From: Azolla caroliniana
Taxonomy: Eukaryota; Polypodiophyta
Assembly (NCBI GenBank): GCA_043228905.1
Contig: JBHGNT010000007.1
Location: 1-64,000, forward strand
Direction: 5' to 3'
DNA length: 64,000 bases
Shown in pieces: positions 21,660 to 35,732 of this stretch (position 1 is the stretch's first letter; the number at the start of each line of letters is the position of its first letter). Below the pieces are notes generated by a model. That model worked only from the letters and a program-made list of their open reading frames with translations. It had not been told where the DNA came from and made no database searches. A program made the position numbers and the translations under genes.

Positions 21660-24600
21660 CTCGACCTGAGTTCCAAAACCTTGATTTTTTAATTCTATAT
21701 CATAGCTAGCGTTGTTAGCTTCGTTTCGCATGTTTGAACACAGAAATCCGATATCACACGAGCCAGGTATAAACATTTTAATTTACTCACTGGCACTTCT
21801 CAACTCCATCCTCAAATAAGCTAATTTCCTCATGTCTCTCGACCTTGCTTTCAAAATCTCGAAATTTTACTTCTATATCATTGCTAGCGTTGTTAGCTTC
21901 GATTCGCATGTTTGAACCCAAAAATCCGATATCACACGAGCGAGGTATGAACATTTTAATTTACTGACACACTCTTCTCCACTACCTCCTCAAATTTGCT
22001 AATTTCCTCATGTCTCTCGACTTGAGTTTCAAAATCTTGATTATTTATTTCCATATCATAGCTAGCGTTGTTAGCTTCGTTTCGCATGTTTGAACAGAGA
22101 AATCCGAAATCACACGAGCCAGGTATGAACATTTTAATTTACTCACTGGCTCTTCTCAACTCCATTATCAAATAAGCTAATTTCCTCATGTCTCTCGACC
22201 TGGGTTTCAAAATCTTGATTTTTTAATTCTATATCATACCTAGCATTGTTAGCTTCGATTCGCATGTTTGAACGCAAAAATCCGATATCACAAGAGCCAG
22301 GTATGAACATTTTAATTTACTGACACACTCTTCTCCACTACCTCCTCAAATTTGCTAATTTCCTCATGTCTCTCGACCTGAGTTTCAAAATCTTGATTTT
22401 TTAATTTTATATCATAGCTTGCGTTGTTAGCTTCGATTCGCATGTTTGAACACAAAAATCCGATATCACACGAGCGAGGTATGAACATTTTAATTTACTG
22501 ACACACTCTTCTCCACTACCTCCCCAAATTTGCTAATTTCCTCATGTCTCTCGACCTGAGTTTCAAAATCATGATTTTCTAATTCTATATCATAGCTAGC
22601 GTTGTTAGCTTCGATTCGCATGTTTGAACACAAAAATCCGATATCACACGAGCGAGGTATGAACATTTTAATTTTTTGGCACACTCTTCTCCACTACCTC
22701 CCCAAATTTGCTAATTTCCTCATGTCTCTCGACCTTGCTTTCAAAATCTTGATTTTTTAATTTTATATCATAGCTAGCGTTCTTAGCTTCGATTCGCATG
22801 TTTGAACACAAAAATCCGATATCACACGAGCCAGGTATGAACATTTTAATTTATTGGCACACTCTTCTCCACTACCTCCTCAAATAAGCTAATTTCGTCA
22901 TGTCTCTCGACCTGAGTTCCAAAACCTTGATTTTTTAATTCTATATCATAGCTAGCGTTGTTAGCTTCGTTTCGCATGTTTGAACACAGAAATCCGATAT
23001 CACACGAGCCAGGTATAAACATTTTAATTTACTCACTGGCACTTCTCAACTCCATCCTCAAATAAGCTAATTTCCTCATGTCTCTCGACCTTGCTTTCAA
23101 AATCTCGAAATTTTACTTCTATATCATTGCTAGCGTTGTTAGCTTCGATTCGCATGTTTGAACACAAAAATCCGATATCACACGAGCGAGGTATGAATAT
23201 TTTAATTTACTGACACACTCTTCTCCACTACCTCCTCAAATTTGCTAATTTCCTCATGTCTCTCGACTTGAGTTTCAAAATCTTGATTATTTATTTCCAT
23301 ATCATAGCTAGCGTTGTTAGCTTCGTTTCGCATGTTTGAACAGAGAAATCCGAAATCACACGAGCCAGGTATGAACATTTTAATTTACTCACTGGCTCTT
23401 CTCAACTCCATTATCAAATAAGCTAATTTCCTCATGTCTCTCGACCTGGGTTTCAAAATCTTGATTTTTTAATTCTATATCATACCTAGCATTGTTAGCT
23501 TCGATTCGCATGTTTGAACGCAAAAATCCGATATCACAAGAGCCAGGTATGAACATTTTAATTTACTGACACACTCTTCTCCACTACCTCCTCAAATTTG
23601 CTAATTTCCTCATGTCTCTCGACCTGAGTTTCAAAATCTTGATTTTTTAATTTTATATCATAGCTAGCGTTGTTAGCTTCGATTCGCATGTTTGAACACA
23701 AAAATCCGATATCACACGAGCGAGGTATGAACATTTTAATTAATTGACACACTCTTCTCCACTACCTCCTCAAATAAGCTAATTTCCTCATGTCTCTCGA
23801 CCTGAGTTTCAAAACCTTGAATTTTTAATTCTATATCATAGCTAGCGTTGTTAGCTTCGTTTCGCATGTTTGAACACAGAAATCCGATATCACACGAGCC
23901 AGGTATAAACATTTTAATTTACTCACTGGCACTTCTCAACTCCATCCTCAAATAAGCTAATTTCCTCATGTCTCTCGACCTTGCTTTCAAAATCGTGAAT
24001 TTTTACTTCTATATCATTTCTAGCGTTGTTTGCTTCGATTCGCATGTTTGAACACAAAAATCCGATATCACACGAGCAAGGTATGAACATTTTAATTTAC
24101 TGACACACTCTTCTCCACTACCTCCTCAAATTTGCTAATTTCCTCATGTCTCTCGACTTGAGTTTCAAAATCTTGATTTTTTATTTCCATATCATAGCTA
24201 GCGTTGTTAGCTTCGTTTCGCATGTTTGAACAGAGAAATCCGAAATCACACGAGCCAGGTATGAACATTTTAATTTACTCACTGGCTCTTCTCAACTCCA
24301 TCTTCAAATAAGCTAATTTCCTCATGTCTCTCGACCTGGGTTTCAAAATCTTGATTTTTTAATTCTATATCATAGCTAGCATTGTTAGCTTCGCTTCGCA
24401 TGTTTGAACGCAAAAATCCGATATCACACGAGCCAGATATAAACATTTTAATTTACTGACACACTCTTCTCCACTACCTCCTAAAATTTGCTAATTTCCT
24501 CATGTCTCTCGACCTGAGTTTCAAAATATTGATTTTTTAATTTTATATCATACCTAGCGTTCTTAGCTTCGATTCGCATGTTTGAACACAAAAATCCGAT

Positions 24601-27200
24601 ATCACACGAGCGAGGTATGAACATTTTAATTTATTGGCACACTCTTCTCCACTACCTCCTCAAATAAGCTAATTTCGTCATGTCTCTCGACCTGAGTTCC
24701 AAAACCTTGATTTTTTAATTCTATATCATAGCTAGCGTTGTTAGCTTCGTTTCGCATGTTTGAACACAGAAATCCGATATCACACGAGCCAGGTATAAAC
24801 ATTTTAATTTACTCACTGGCACTTCTCAACTCCATCCTCAAATAAGCTAATTTCCTCATGTCTCTCGACCTTGCTTTCAAAATCTCGAAATTTTACTTCT
24901 ATATCATTGCTAGCGTTGTTAGCTTCGATTCGCATGTTTGAACACAAAAATCCGATATCACACGAGCGAGGTATGAACATTTTAATTTATTGGCACACTC
25001 TTCTCCACTACCTCCTCAAATAAGCTAATTTCGTCATGTCTCTCGACCTGAGTTCCAAAACCTTGATTTTTTAATTCTATATCATAGCTAGCGTTGTTAG
25101 CTTCGTTTCGCATGTTTGAACACAGAAATCCGATATCACACGAGCCAGGTATAAACATTTTAATTTACTCACTGGCACTTCTCAACTCCATCCTCAAATA
25201 AGCTAATTTCCTCATGTCTCTCGACCTTGCTTTCAAAATCTCGAAATTTTACTTCTATATCATTGCTAGCGTTGTTAGCTTCGATTCGCATGTTTGAACA
25301 CAAAAATCCGATATCACACGAGCGAGGTATGAACATTTTAATTTATTGGCACACTCTTCTCCACTACCTCCTCAAATAAGCTAATTTCGTCATGTCTCTC
25401 GACCTGAGTTCCAAAACCTTGATTTTTTAATTCTATATCATAGCTAGCGTTGTTAGCTTCGTTTCGCATGTTTGAACACAGAAATCCGATATCACACGAG
25501 CCAGGTATAAACATTTTAATTTACTCACTGGCACTTCTCAACTCCATCCTCAAATAAGCTAATTTCCTCATGTCTCTCGACCTTGCTTTCAAAATCTCGA
25601 AATTTTACTTCTATATCATTGCTAGCGTTGTTAGCTTCGATTCGCATGTTTGAACACAAAAATCCGATATCACACGAGCGAGGTATGAACATTTTAATTT
25701 ATTGGCACACTCTTCTCCACTACCTCCTCAAATAAGCTAATTTCGTCATGTCTCTCGACCTGAGTTCCAAAACCTTGATTTTTTAATTCTATATCATAGC
25801 TAGCGTTGTTAGCTTCGTTTCGCATGTTTGAACACAGAAATCCGATATCACACGAGCCAGGTATAAACATTTTAATTTACTCACTGGCACTTCTCAACTC
25901 CATCCTCAAATAAGCTAATTTCCTCATGTCTCTCGACCTTGCTTTCAAAATCTCGAAATTTTACTTCTATATCATTGCTAGCGTTGTTAGCTTCGATTCG
26001 CATGTTTGAACACAAAAATCCGATATCACACGAGCGAGGTATGAACATTTTAATTTACTGACACACTCTTCTCCACTACCTCCTCAAATTTGCTAATTTC
26101 CTCATGTCTCTCGACTTGAGTTTCAAAATCTTGATTATTTATTTCCATATCATAGCTAGCGTTGTTAGCTTCGTTTCGCATGTTTGAACAGAGAAATCCG
26201 AAATCACACGAGCCAGGTATGAACATTTTAATTTACTCACTGGCTCTTCTCAACTCCATTATCAAATAAGCAAATTTCCTCATGTCTCTCGACCTGTGTT
26301 TCAAAATCTTGATTTTTTAATTCTATATCACAAGAGCCAGGTATAAACATTTTAATTTACTCACTGGCACTTCTCAACTCCATCCTCAAATAAGCTAAGT
26401 TCCTCATGTCTCTCGACCTAGGTTTTAAAATCTTTCATTTTTAATTGTATATCATAGCTAGCGTTGTTAGCTTCGATTCGCATGTTTGAACACAAAAATC
26501 CGATATCACACGAGCGAGGTATGAACATTTTAATTTACTGACACACTCTTCTCCACTACCTCCTCAAATTTGCTAATTTCCTCATGTCTCTCGACTTGAG
26601 TTTCAAAATCTTGATTATTTATTTCCATATCATAGCTAGCGTTGTTAGCTTCGTTTCGCATGTTTGAACAGAGAAATCCGAAATCACACGAGCCAGGTAT
26701 GAAAATTTTAATTTACTCACTGGCTCTTCTCAACTCCATTATCAAATAAGCAAATTTCCTCATGTCTCTCGACCTGGGTTTCAAAATCTTGATTTTTTAA
26801 TTCTATATCACAAGAGCCAGGTATAAACATTTTAATTTACTCACTGGCACTTCTCAACTCCATCCTCAAATAAGCTAATTTCCTCATGTCTCTCGACCTA
26901 GGTTTTAAAATCTTTCATTTTTAATTGTATATCATAGCTAGCGTTGTTAGCTTCGATTCGCATGTTTGAACACAAAAATCCGATATCACACGAGCGAGGT
27001 ATGAACATTTTAATTTACTGACACACTCTTCTCCACTACCTCCTCAAAATTTGCTAATTTCCTCATGTCTCTCGACCTGAGTTCCAAAACCTTGATTTTT
27101 TAATTCTATATCATAGCTAGCGTTGTTAGCTTCGTTTCGCATGTTTGAACACAGAAATCCGATATCACACGAGCCAGGTATAAACATTTTAATTTACTCA
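21660..27200. repeat. Segmental satellite duplication, partner of 41455-47350
   Basis: Aligns with 41455-47350 at offset 19,795 bp up to the 356-bp dimer run and 20,151 bp after it. The 356-bp change equals one extra dimer in the other copy. The left edge lies near a monomer carrying CCTGAGTTCC; the right edge is where the copies split into different monomer types. Confidence 0.8.
24610..26034. repeat. Homogenised 356-bp dimer run, 4 copies
   Basis: Four near-identical two-monomer units begin at about 24610, 24966, 25322 and 25678. The matching runs at 44405 and 52130 have five. Confidence 0.88.
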
Positions 27201-28789
27201 CTGGCACTTCTCAACTCCATCCTCAAATAAGCTAATTTCCTCATGTCTCTCGACCTGGGTTTCAAAATCTTGATTTTTTAATTCTATATCATAGCTAGCA
27301 TTGTTTGCTTCGATTCGCATGTTTGAACACAAAAATCCGATATCACACGAGCAAGGTATGAACATTTTAATTTACTGACACACTCTTCTCCACTACCTCC
27401 TCAAATTTGCTAATTTCCTCATGTCTCTCGACTTGAGTTTCAAAATCTTGATTTTTTATTTCCATATCATAGCTAGCGTTGTTAGCTTCGTTTCGCATGT
27501 TTGAACAGAGAAATCCGAAATCACACGAGCCAGGTATGAACATTTTAATTTACTCACTGGCTCTTCTCAACTCCATCTTCAAATAAGCTAATTTCCTCAT
27601 GTCTCTCGACCTGGGTTTCAAAATCTTGATTTTTTAATGCTATATCATAGCTAGCATTGTTAGCTTCGCTTCGCATGTTTGAACGCAAAAATCCGATATC
27701 ACAAGAGCCAGGTATGAACATTTTAATTTACTGACACACTCTTCTCCACTACCTCCTCAAATTTGCTAATTTCCTCATGTCTCTCGACCTGAGTTTCAAA
27801 ATATTGATTTTTTAATTTTATATCATAGCTAGCGTTCTTAGCTTCGATTCGCATGTTTGAACACAAAAATCCGATATCACACGAGCGAGGTATGAACATT
27901 TTAATTTATTGGCACACTCTTCTCCACTACCTCCTCAAATAAGCTAATTTCGTCATGTCTCTCGACCTGAGTTCCAAAACCTTGATTTTTTAATTCTATA
28001 TCATAGCTAGCGTTGTTAGCTTCGTTTCGCATGTTTGAACACAGAAATCCGATATCACACGAGCCAGGTATAAACATTTTAATTTACTCACTGGCACTTC
28101 TCAACTCTATCCTCAAATAAGCTAATTTCCTCATGTCTCTCGACCTTGCTTTCAAAATCTCGAAATTTTACTTCTATATCATTGCTAGCGTTGTTAGCTT
28201 CGATTCGCATGTTTGAACACAAAAATCCGATATCACACGAGCGAGGTATGAACATTTTAATTTACTGACACACTCTTCTCCACTACCTCCTCAAATTTGC
28301 TAATTTCCTCATGTCTCTCGACTTGAGTTTCAAAATCTTGATTATTTATTTCCATATCATAGCTAGCGTTGTTAGCTTCGTTTCGCATGTTTGAACAGAG
28401 AAATCCGAAATCACACGAGCCAGGTATGAACATTTTAATTTACTCACTGGCTCTTCTCAACTCCATTATCAAATAAGCAAATTTCCTCATGTCTCTCGAC
28501 CTGGGTTTCAAAATCTTGATTTTTTAATTCTATATCATACCTAGCATTGTTAGCTTCGATTCGCATGTTTGAACGCACAAATCCGATATCACAAGAGCCA
28601 GGTATGAACATTTTAATTTACTGACACACTCTTCTCCACTACCTCCTAAAATTTGCTAATTTCCTCATGTCTCTCGACCTGAGTTTCAAAATCTTGATTT
28701 TTTAATTTTATATCATAGCTAGCGTTGTTAGCTTCGATTCGCATGTTTGAACACAAAAATCCGATATCACACGAGCGAGGTATGAACAT

Positions 28790-30860
28790 TTTAATTAATT
28801 GACACACTCTTCTCCACTACCTCCTCAAATAAGCTAATTTCCTCATGTCTCTCGACCTGAGTTTCAAAACCTTGAATTTTTAATTCTATATCATAGCTAG
28901 CGTTGTTAGCTTCGTTTCGCATGTTTGAACACAGAAATCCGATATCACACGAGCCAGGTATAAACATTTTAATTTACTCACTAGCACTTCTCAACTCCAT
29001 CCTCAAATAAGCTAATTTCCTCATGTCTCTCGACCTTGCTTTCAAAATCGTGAATTTTTACTTCTATATCATTTCTAGCGTTGTTTGCTTCGATTCGCAT
29101 GTTTGAACACAAAAATCCGATATCACACGAGCAAGGTATGAACATTTTAATTTACTGACACACTCTTCTCCACTACCTCCTCAAATTTGCTAATTTCCTC
29201 ATGTCTCTCGACTTGAGTTTCAAAATCTTGATTTTTTATTTCCATATCATAGCTAGCGTTGTTAGCTTCGTTTCGCATGTTTGAACAGAGAAATCCGAAA
29301 TCACACGAGCCAGGTATGAACATTTTAATTTACTCACTGGCTCTTCTCAACTCCATCTTCAAATAAGCTAATTTCCTCATGTCTCTCGACCTGGGTTTCA
29401 AAATCTTGATTTTTTAATTCTATATCATAGCTAGCATTGTTAGCTTCGCTTCGCATGTTTGAACGCAAAAATCCGATATCACACGAGCCAGATATAAACA
29501 TTTTAATTTACTGACACACTCTTCTCCACTACCTCCTCAAATTTGCTAATTTCCTCATGTCTCTCGACCTGAGTTTCAAAATATTGATTTTTTAATTTTA
29601 TATCATAGCTAGCGTTCTTAGCTTCGATTCGCATGTTTGAACACAAAAATCCGATATCACACGAGCGAGGTATGAACATTTTCATTTATTGGCACACTCT
29701 TCTCCACTACCTCCTCAAATAAGCTAATTTCGTCATGTCTCTCGACCTAAGTTCCAAAACCTTGATTTTTTAATTCTATATCATAGCTAGCGTTGTTAGC
29801 TTCGTTTCGCATGTTTGAACACAGAAATCCGATATCACACGAGCCAGGTATAAACATTTTAATTTACTCACTGGCACTTCTCAACTCTATCCTCAAATAA
29901 GCTAATTTCCTCATGTCTCTCGACCTTGCTTTCAAAATCTCGAAATTTTACTTCTATATCATTGCTAGCGTTGTTAGCTTCGATTCGCATGTTTGAACAC
30001 AAAAATCCGATATCACACGAGCGAGGTATGAACATTTTTATTTACTGACACACTCTTCTCCACTACCTCCTCAAAATTTGCTAATTTCCTCATGTCTCTC
30101 GACCTGAGTTTCAAAATCTTGATTTTTTAATTTTATATCATAGCTAGCGTTGTTAGCTTCGTTTCGCATGTTTGAACACAGAAATCCGATATCACACGAG
30201 CCAGGTATAAACATTTTAATTTACTCACTGGCACTTCTCAACGCCATCCTCAAATAAGCTAAATTCCTCATGTCTCTCGACCTAGGTTTTAAAATCTTTC
30301 ATTTTTAATTGTATATCATAGCTAGCGTTGTTAGCTTCGTTTCGCATGTTTGAACACAAAAATCCGATATCACACGAGCCAGGTATGAACATTTTAATTT
30401 ATTGGCACACTCTTCTCCACTACCTCCTCAAATAAGCTAATTTCCTCATGTCTCTCGACCTGAGTTTCAAAACCTTGATTTTTTAATTCTATATCATAGC
30501 TAGCGTTGTTTGCTTCGATTCGCATGTTTGAACACAAAAATCCGATATCACACGAGCAAGGTATGAACATTTTAATTTACTGACAAACTCTTCTCCACTA
30601 CCTCCTCAAATTTGCTAATTTCGTCATGTCTCTCGACCTGAGTCTCAAAATCTTGATTTTTTAATTCTATATTATAGCTAGCGTTGTTAGCTTCGATTCG
30701 CATGTTTGAACACAGAAATCCGATATCACACGAGCCAGATATGAACATTTTAATTTACTGACGCACTCTTTTCTACTGCCTCCTCAAAATTTGCTAATTT
30801 TCTCATGTCTCTCGACCTGAGTTTCAAAATCTTGATTTTTTAATTCTATATTATGGCTAG
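28790..30860. repeat. 2.1-kb nested satellite duplication, source copy
   Basis: Matches 35733-37803 at an exact offset of 6,943 bp, about 39 monomers. It includes the marker ATTTTCATTTATTGG (29681 and 36624). Confidence 0.82.
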
Positions 30861-33800
30861 CGTTCTTAGCTTCGATTCGCATGTTTGAACACAAAAATCC
30901 GATATCACAGGAGCCAGGCATGAACATTTTAATTTACTGACATACTCTTCTCCAAAGCCTCCTCAAATAAGCTAATTTCCTCATGTCTCTCGACCTGGCT
31001 TTCTAAATCTTGAATTTTTACTTCTATATCATAGCTAGGATTGTTAGCTTCGATTCGCATGTTTGAACACAAAAATCCGATATCACACGAGCCAGATATG
31101 AACATTTTAATTTACTGACACACTCTTCTCCACTACCTCCTCAAATTTGCTAATTTCCTCATGTCTCTCGACCTGAGTTTCAAAATCTTGATTTTTTAAT
31201 TTTATATCATAGCTAGCGTTCTTAGCTTCGATTCGCATGTTTGAACACAAAAATCCGATATCACACGAGCGAGGTATGAACATTTTAATTTATTGGCACA
31301 CTCTTCTCCACTACCTCCTCAAATAAGCTTATTTCGTCATGTCTCTCGACCTGAGTTCCAAAACCTTGATTTTTTAATTCTATATCATAGCTAGCGTTGT
31401 TAGCTTCGTTTCGCATGTTTGAACACAGAAATCCGATATCACACGAGCCAGGTATAAACATTTTAATTTACTCACTGGCACTTCTCAACTCCATCCTCAA
31501 ATAAGCTAATTTCCTCATGTCTCTCGACCTAGGTTTTAAAATCTTTAATTTTTAATTGTATATCATAGCTAGCGTTGTTAGCTTCGATTCGCATGTTTGA
31601 ACACAAAAATCCGATATCACACGAGCGAGGTATGAACATTTTAATTTATTGACACACTCTTCTCCACTACCTCCTCAAATAAGCTAATTTCCTCATGTCT
31701 CTCGACCTGAGTTTCAAAACCTTGATTTTTTAATTCTATATCATAGCTAGCGTTGTTAGCTTCGTTTCGCATGTTTGAACACAGAAATCCGATATCACAC
31801 GAGCCAGGTATAAACATTTTAATTTACTCACTGGCACTTCTCAACTCCATCCTCAAATAAGCTAATTTCCTCATGTCTCTCGACCTGGGTTTCAAAATCT
31901 TGATTTTTTAATTCTATATCATAGCTAGCATTGTTAGCTTCGATTCGCATGTTTGAACACAAAAATCCGATATCACACGAGCCAGATATGAACATTTTAA
32001 TTTACTGACACACTCTTCTCCACTACCTCCTCAAATTTGCTAATTTCCTCATGTCTCTCGACCTGAGTTTCAAAATCTTGATTTTTTAATTTTATATCAT
32101 AGCTAGCGTTGTTAGCTTCGATTCGCATGTTTGAACACAAAAATCCGATATCACACGAGCGAGGTATGAACATTTTAATTAATTGACACACTCTTCTCCA
32201 CTACCTCCTCAAATAAGCTAATTTCCTCATGTCTCTCGACCTGAGTTTCAAAACCTTGAATTTTTAATTCTATATCATAGCTAGCGTTGTTAGCTTCGTT
32301 TCGCATGTTTGAACACAGAAATCCGATATCACACGAGCCAGGTATAAACATTTTAATTTACTCACTGGCACTTCTCAACTCCATCCTCAAATAAGCTAAT
32401 TTCCTCATGTCTCTCGACCTTGCTTTCAAAATCGTGAATTTTTACTTCTATATCATTTCTAGCGTTGTTTGCTTCGATTCGCATGTTTGAACACAAAAAT
32501 CCGATATCACACGAGCAAGGTATGAACATTTTAATTTACTGACACACTCTTCTCCACTACCTCCTCAAATTTGCTAATTTCCTCATGTCTCTCGACTTGA
32601 GTTTCAAAATCTTGATTTTTTATTTCCATATCATAGCTAGCGTTGTTAGCTTCGTTTCGCATGTTTGAACAGAGAAATCCGAAATCACACGAGCCAGGTA
32701 TGAACATTTTAATTTACTCACTGGCTCTTCTCAACTCCATCTTCAAATAAGCTAATTTCCTCATGTCTCTCGACCTGGGTTTCAAAATCTTGATTTTTTA
32801 ATTCTATATCATAGCTAGCATTGTTAGCTTCGCTTCGCATGTTTGAACGCAAAAATCCGATACCACACGAGCCATATATAAACATTTTAATTTACTGACA
32901 CACTCTTCTCCACTACCTCCTCAAATTTGCTAATTTCCTCATGTCTCTCGACCTGAGTTTCAAAATATTGATTTTTTAATTTTATATCATAGCTAGCGTT
33001 CTTAGCTTCGATTCGCATGTTTGAACACAAAAATCCGATATCACACGAGCCAGGTATGAACATTTTAATTTATTGGCACACTCTTCTCCACTACCTCCTC
33101 AAATAAGCTAATTTCGTCATGTCTCTCGACCTGAGTTCCAAAACCTTGATTTTTTAATTCTATATCATAGCTAGCGTTGTTAGCTTCGTTTCGCATGTTT
33201 GAACACAGAAATCCGATATCACACGAGCCAGGTATAAACATTTTAATTTACTCACTGGCACTTCTCAACCCCATCCTCAAATAAGCTAATTTCCTCATGT
33301 CTCTCGACCTTGCTTTCAAAATCTCGAAATTTTACTTCTATATCATTGCTAGCGTTGTTAGCTTCGATTCGCATGTTTGAACACAAAAATCCGATATCAC
33401 ACGAGCGAGGTATGAACATTTTAATTTACTGACACACTCTTCTCCACTACCTCCTCAAAATTTGCTAATTTCCTCATGTCTCTCGACCTGAGTTTCAAAA
33501 TCTTGATTTTTTAATTTTATATCATAGCTAGCGTTGTTAGCTTCGTTTCGCATGTTTGAACACAGAAATCCGAAATCACACGAGCCAGGTATAAACATTT
33601 TAATTTACTCACTGGCACTTCTCAACTCCATCCTCAAATAAGCTAATTTCCTCATGTCTCTCGACCTAGGTTTTAAAATCTTTCATTTTTAATTGTATAT
33701 CATAGCTAGCGTTGTTAGCTTCGATTCGCATGTTTGAACACAAAAATCCGATATCACACGAGCGAGGTATGAACATTTTAATTTATTGACACACTCTTCT

Positions 33801-35732
33801 CCACTACCTCCTCAAATAAGCTAATTTCCTCATGTCTCTCGACCTGAGTTTCAAAACCTTGATTTTTTAATTCTATATCATAGCTAGCGTTGTTAGCTTC
33901 GTTTCGCATGTTTGAACACAGAAATCCGATATCACACGAGCCAGGTATAAACATTTTAATTTACTCACTGGCACTTCTCAACTCCATCCTCAAATAAGCT
34001 AATTTCCTCATGTCTCTCGACCTTGCTTTCAAAATCTGGAATTTTTACTTCTATCATAGCTAGCGTTGTTAGCTTCGATTCGCATGTTTGAACACAAAAA
34101 TCCGATATCACACGAGCCAGGTATGAACATTTTAATTTACTGACACACTCTTCTCCACTACCTCCCCAAATTTGCTAATTTCCTCATGTCTCTCGACCTG
34201 AGTTTCAAAATCATGATTTTCTAATTCTATATCATAGCTAGCGTTGTTAGCTTCGATTCACATGTTTGAACACAAAAATCCGATATCACACGAGCCAGGT
34301 ATGAACATTTTAATTTATTGACATACTCTTCTCCACTACCTCCTCAAATAAGCTAATTTCGTCATGTCTCTCGACCTAAGTTCCAAAACCTTGATTTTTT
34401 AATTCTATATCATAGCTAGCGTTGTTAGCTTCGTTTCGCATGTTTGAAGACAGAAATCCGATATCACACGAGCCAGGTATAAACATTTTAATTTACTCAT
34501 TGGCACTTCTCAACTCCATCCTAAAATAATCTAATTTCCTCATGTCTCTCGACCTTGCTTTCAAAATCTTGAATTTTTACTTCTATATCATTGCTAGCGT
34601 TGTTAGCCTCGATTCGCATGTTTGAACACAAAAATCCGATATCACACGAGCCAGGTATGAACATTTTAATTTACTGACACACTCTTGTCCACTACCTACT
34701 CAAATTTGCTAATTTCCTCATGTACCTCGACCTGAGTTTCAAAATCTTGATTTTTTAATTCTATATTATGGCTAGCGTTGTTAGCTTCGATTCGCATGTT
34801 TGAACACAAAAATCCGATATCACAGGAGCCAGGTATGAATATTTTAATTTACTGACATACTCTTCTCCAAAGCCTCCTCAAATTTGCTAATTTCCTCATG
34901 TCTCTCGACCTGGCTTTCAAAATCTTGAATTTTTACTTCTATATCATAGCTAGGATTGTTAGCTTCGATTCGCATGTTTGAACACAAAAATCTGATATCA
35001 CACGAGCCAGATATGAACATTTTAATTTACTGACACACTCTTCTCCACTACCTCCTCAAATTTGCTAATTTCCTCATGTCTCTCGACTTGAGTTTCAAAA
35101 TCTTGATTATTTATTTCCATAGCATAGCTAGCGTTGTTAGCTTCGTTTCGCATGTTTGAACAGAGAAATCCGAAATCACACGAGCCAGGTATGAACATTT
35201 TAATTTACTCACTGGCTCTTCTCAACTCCATTATCAAATAAGCTAATTTCCTCATGTCTCTCGACCTGGGTTTCAAAATCTTGATTTTTTAATTCTATAT
35301 CATACCTAGCATTGTTAGCTTCGATTCGCATGTTTGAACGCAAAAATCCGATATCACAAGAGCCAGGTATGAACATTTTAATTTACTGACACACTCTTCT
35401 CCACTACCTCCTCAAATTTGCTAATTTCCTCATGTCTCTCGCCCTGAGTTTCAAAATCTTGATTTTTTAATTTTATATCATAGCTTGCGTTGTTAGCTTC
35501 GATTCGCATGTTTGAACACAAAAATCCGATATCACACGAGCGAGGTATGAACATTTTAATTTACTGACACACTCTTCTCCACTACCTCCCCAAATTTGCT
35601 AATTTCCTCATGTCTCTCGACCTGAGTTTCAAAATCATGATTTTCTAATTCTATATCATAGCTAGCGTTGTTAGCTTCGATTCGCATGTTTGAACACAAA
35701 AATCCGATATCACACGAGCGAGGTATGAACAT

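Larger units (their letters stand above)
24330..35400. repeat. 11-kb satellite duplication, inner copy A (partner 51860-63280)
   Basis: Rare variants sit at an exact 27,875-bp offset across the block: GCCATATATA at 32871 and 60746, TTAGCCTCG near 34606 and 62481, and TTCCATAGCATAGC near 35121 and 62996. There is no net indel from about 26034 rightward. To the left, copy B has one more 356-bp dimer. Confidence 0.85.
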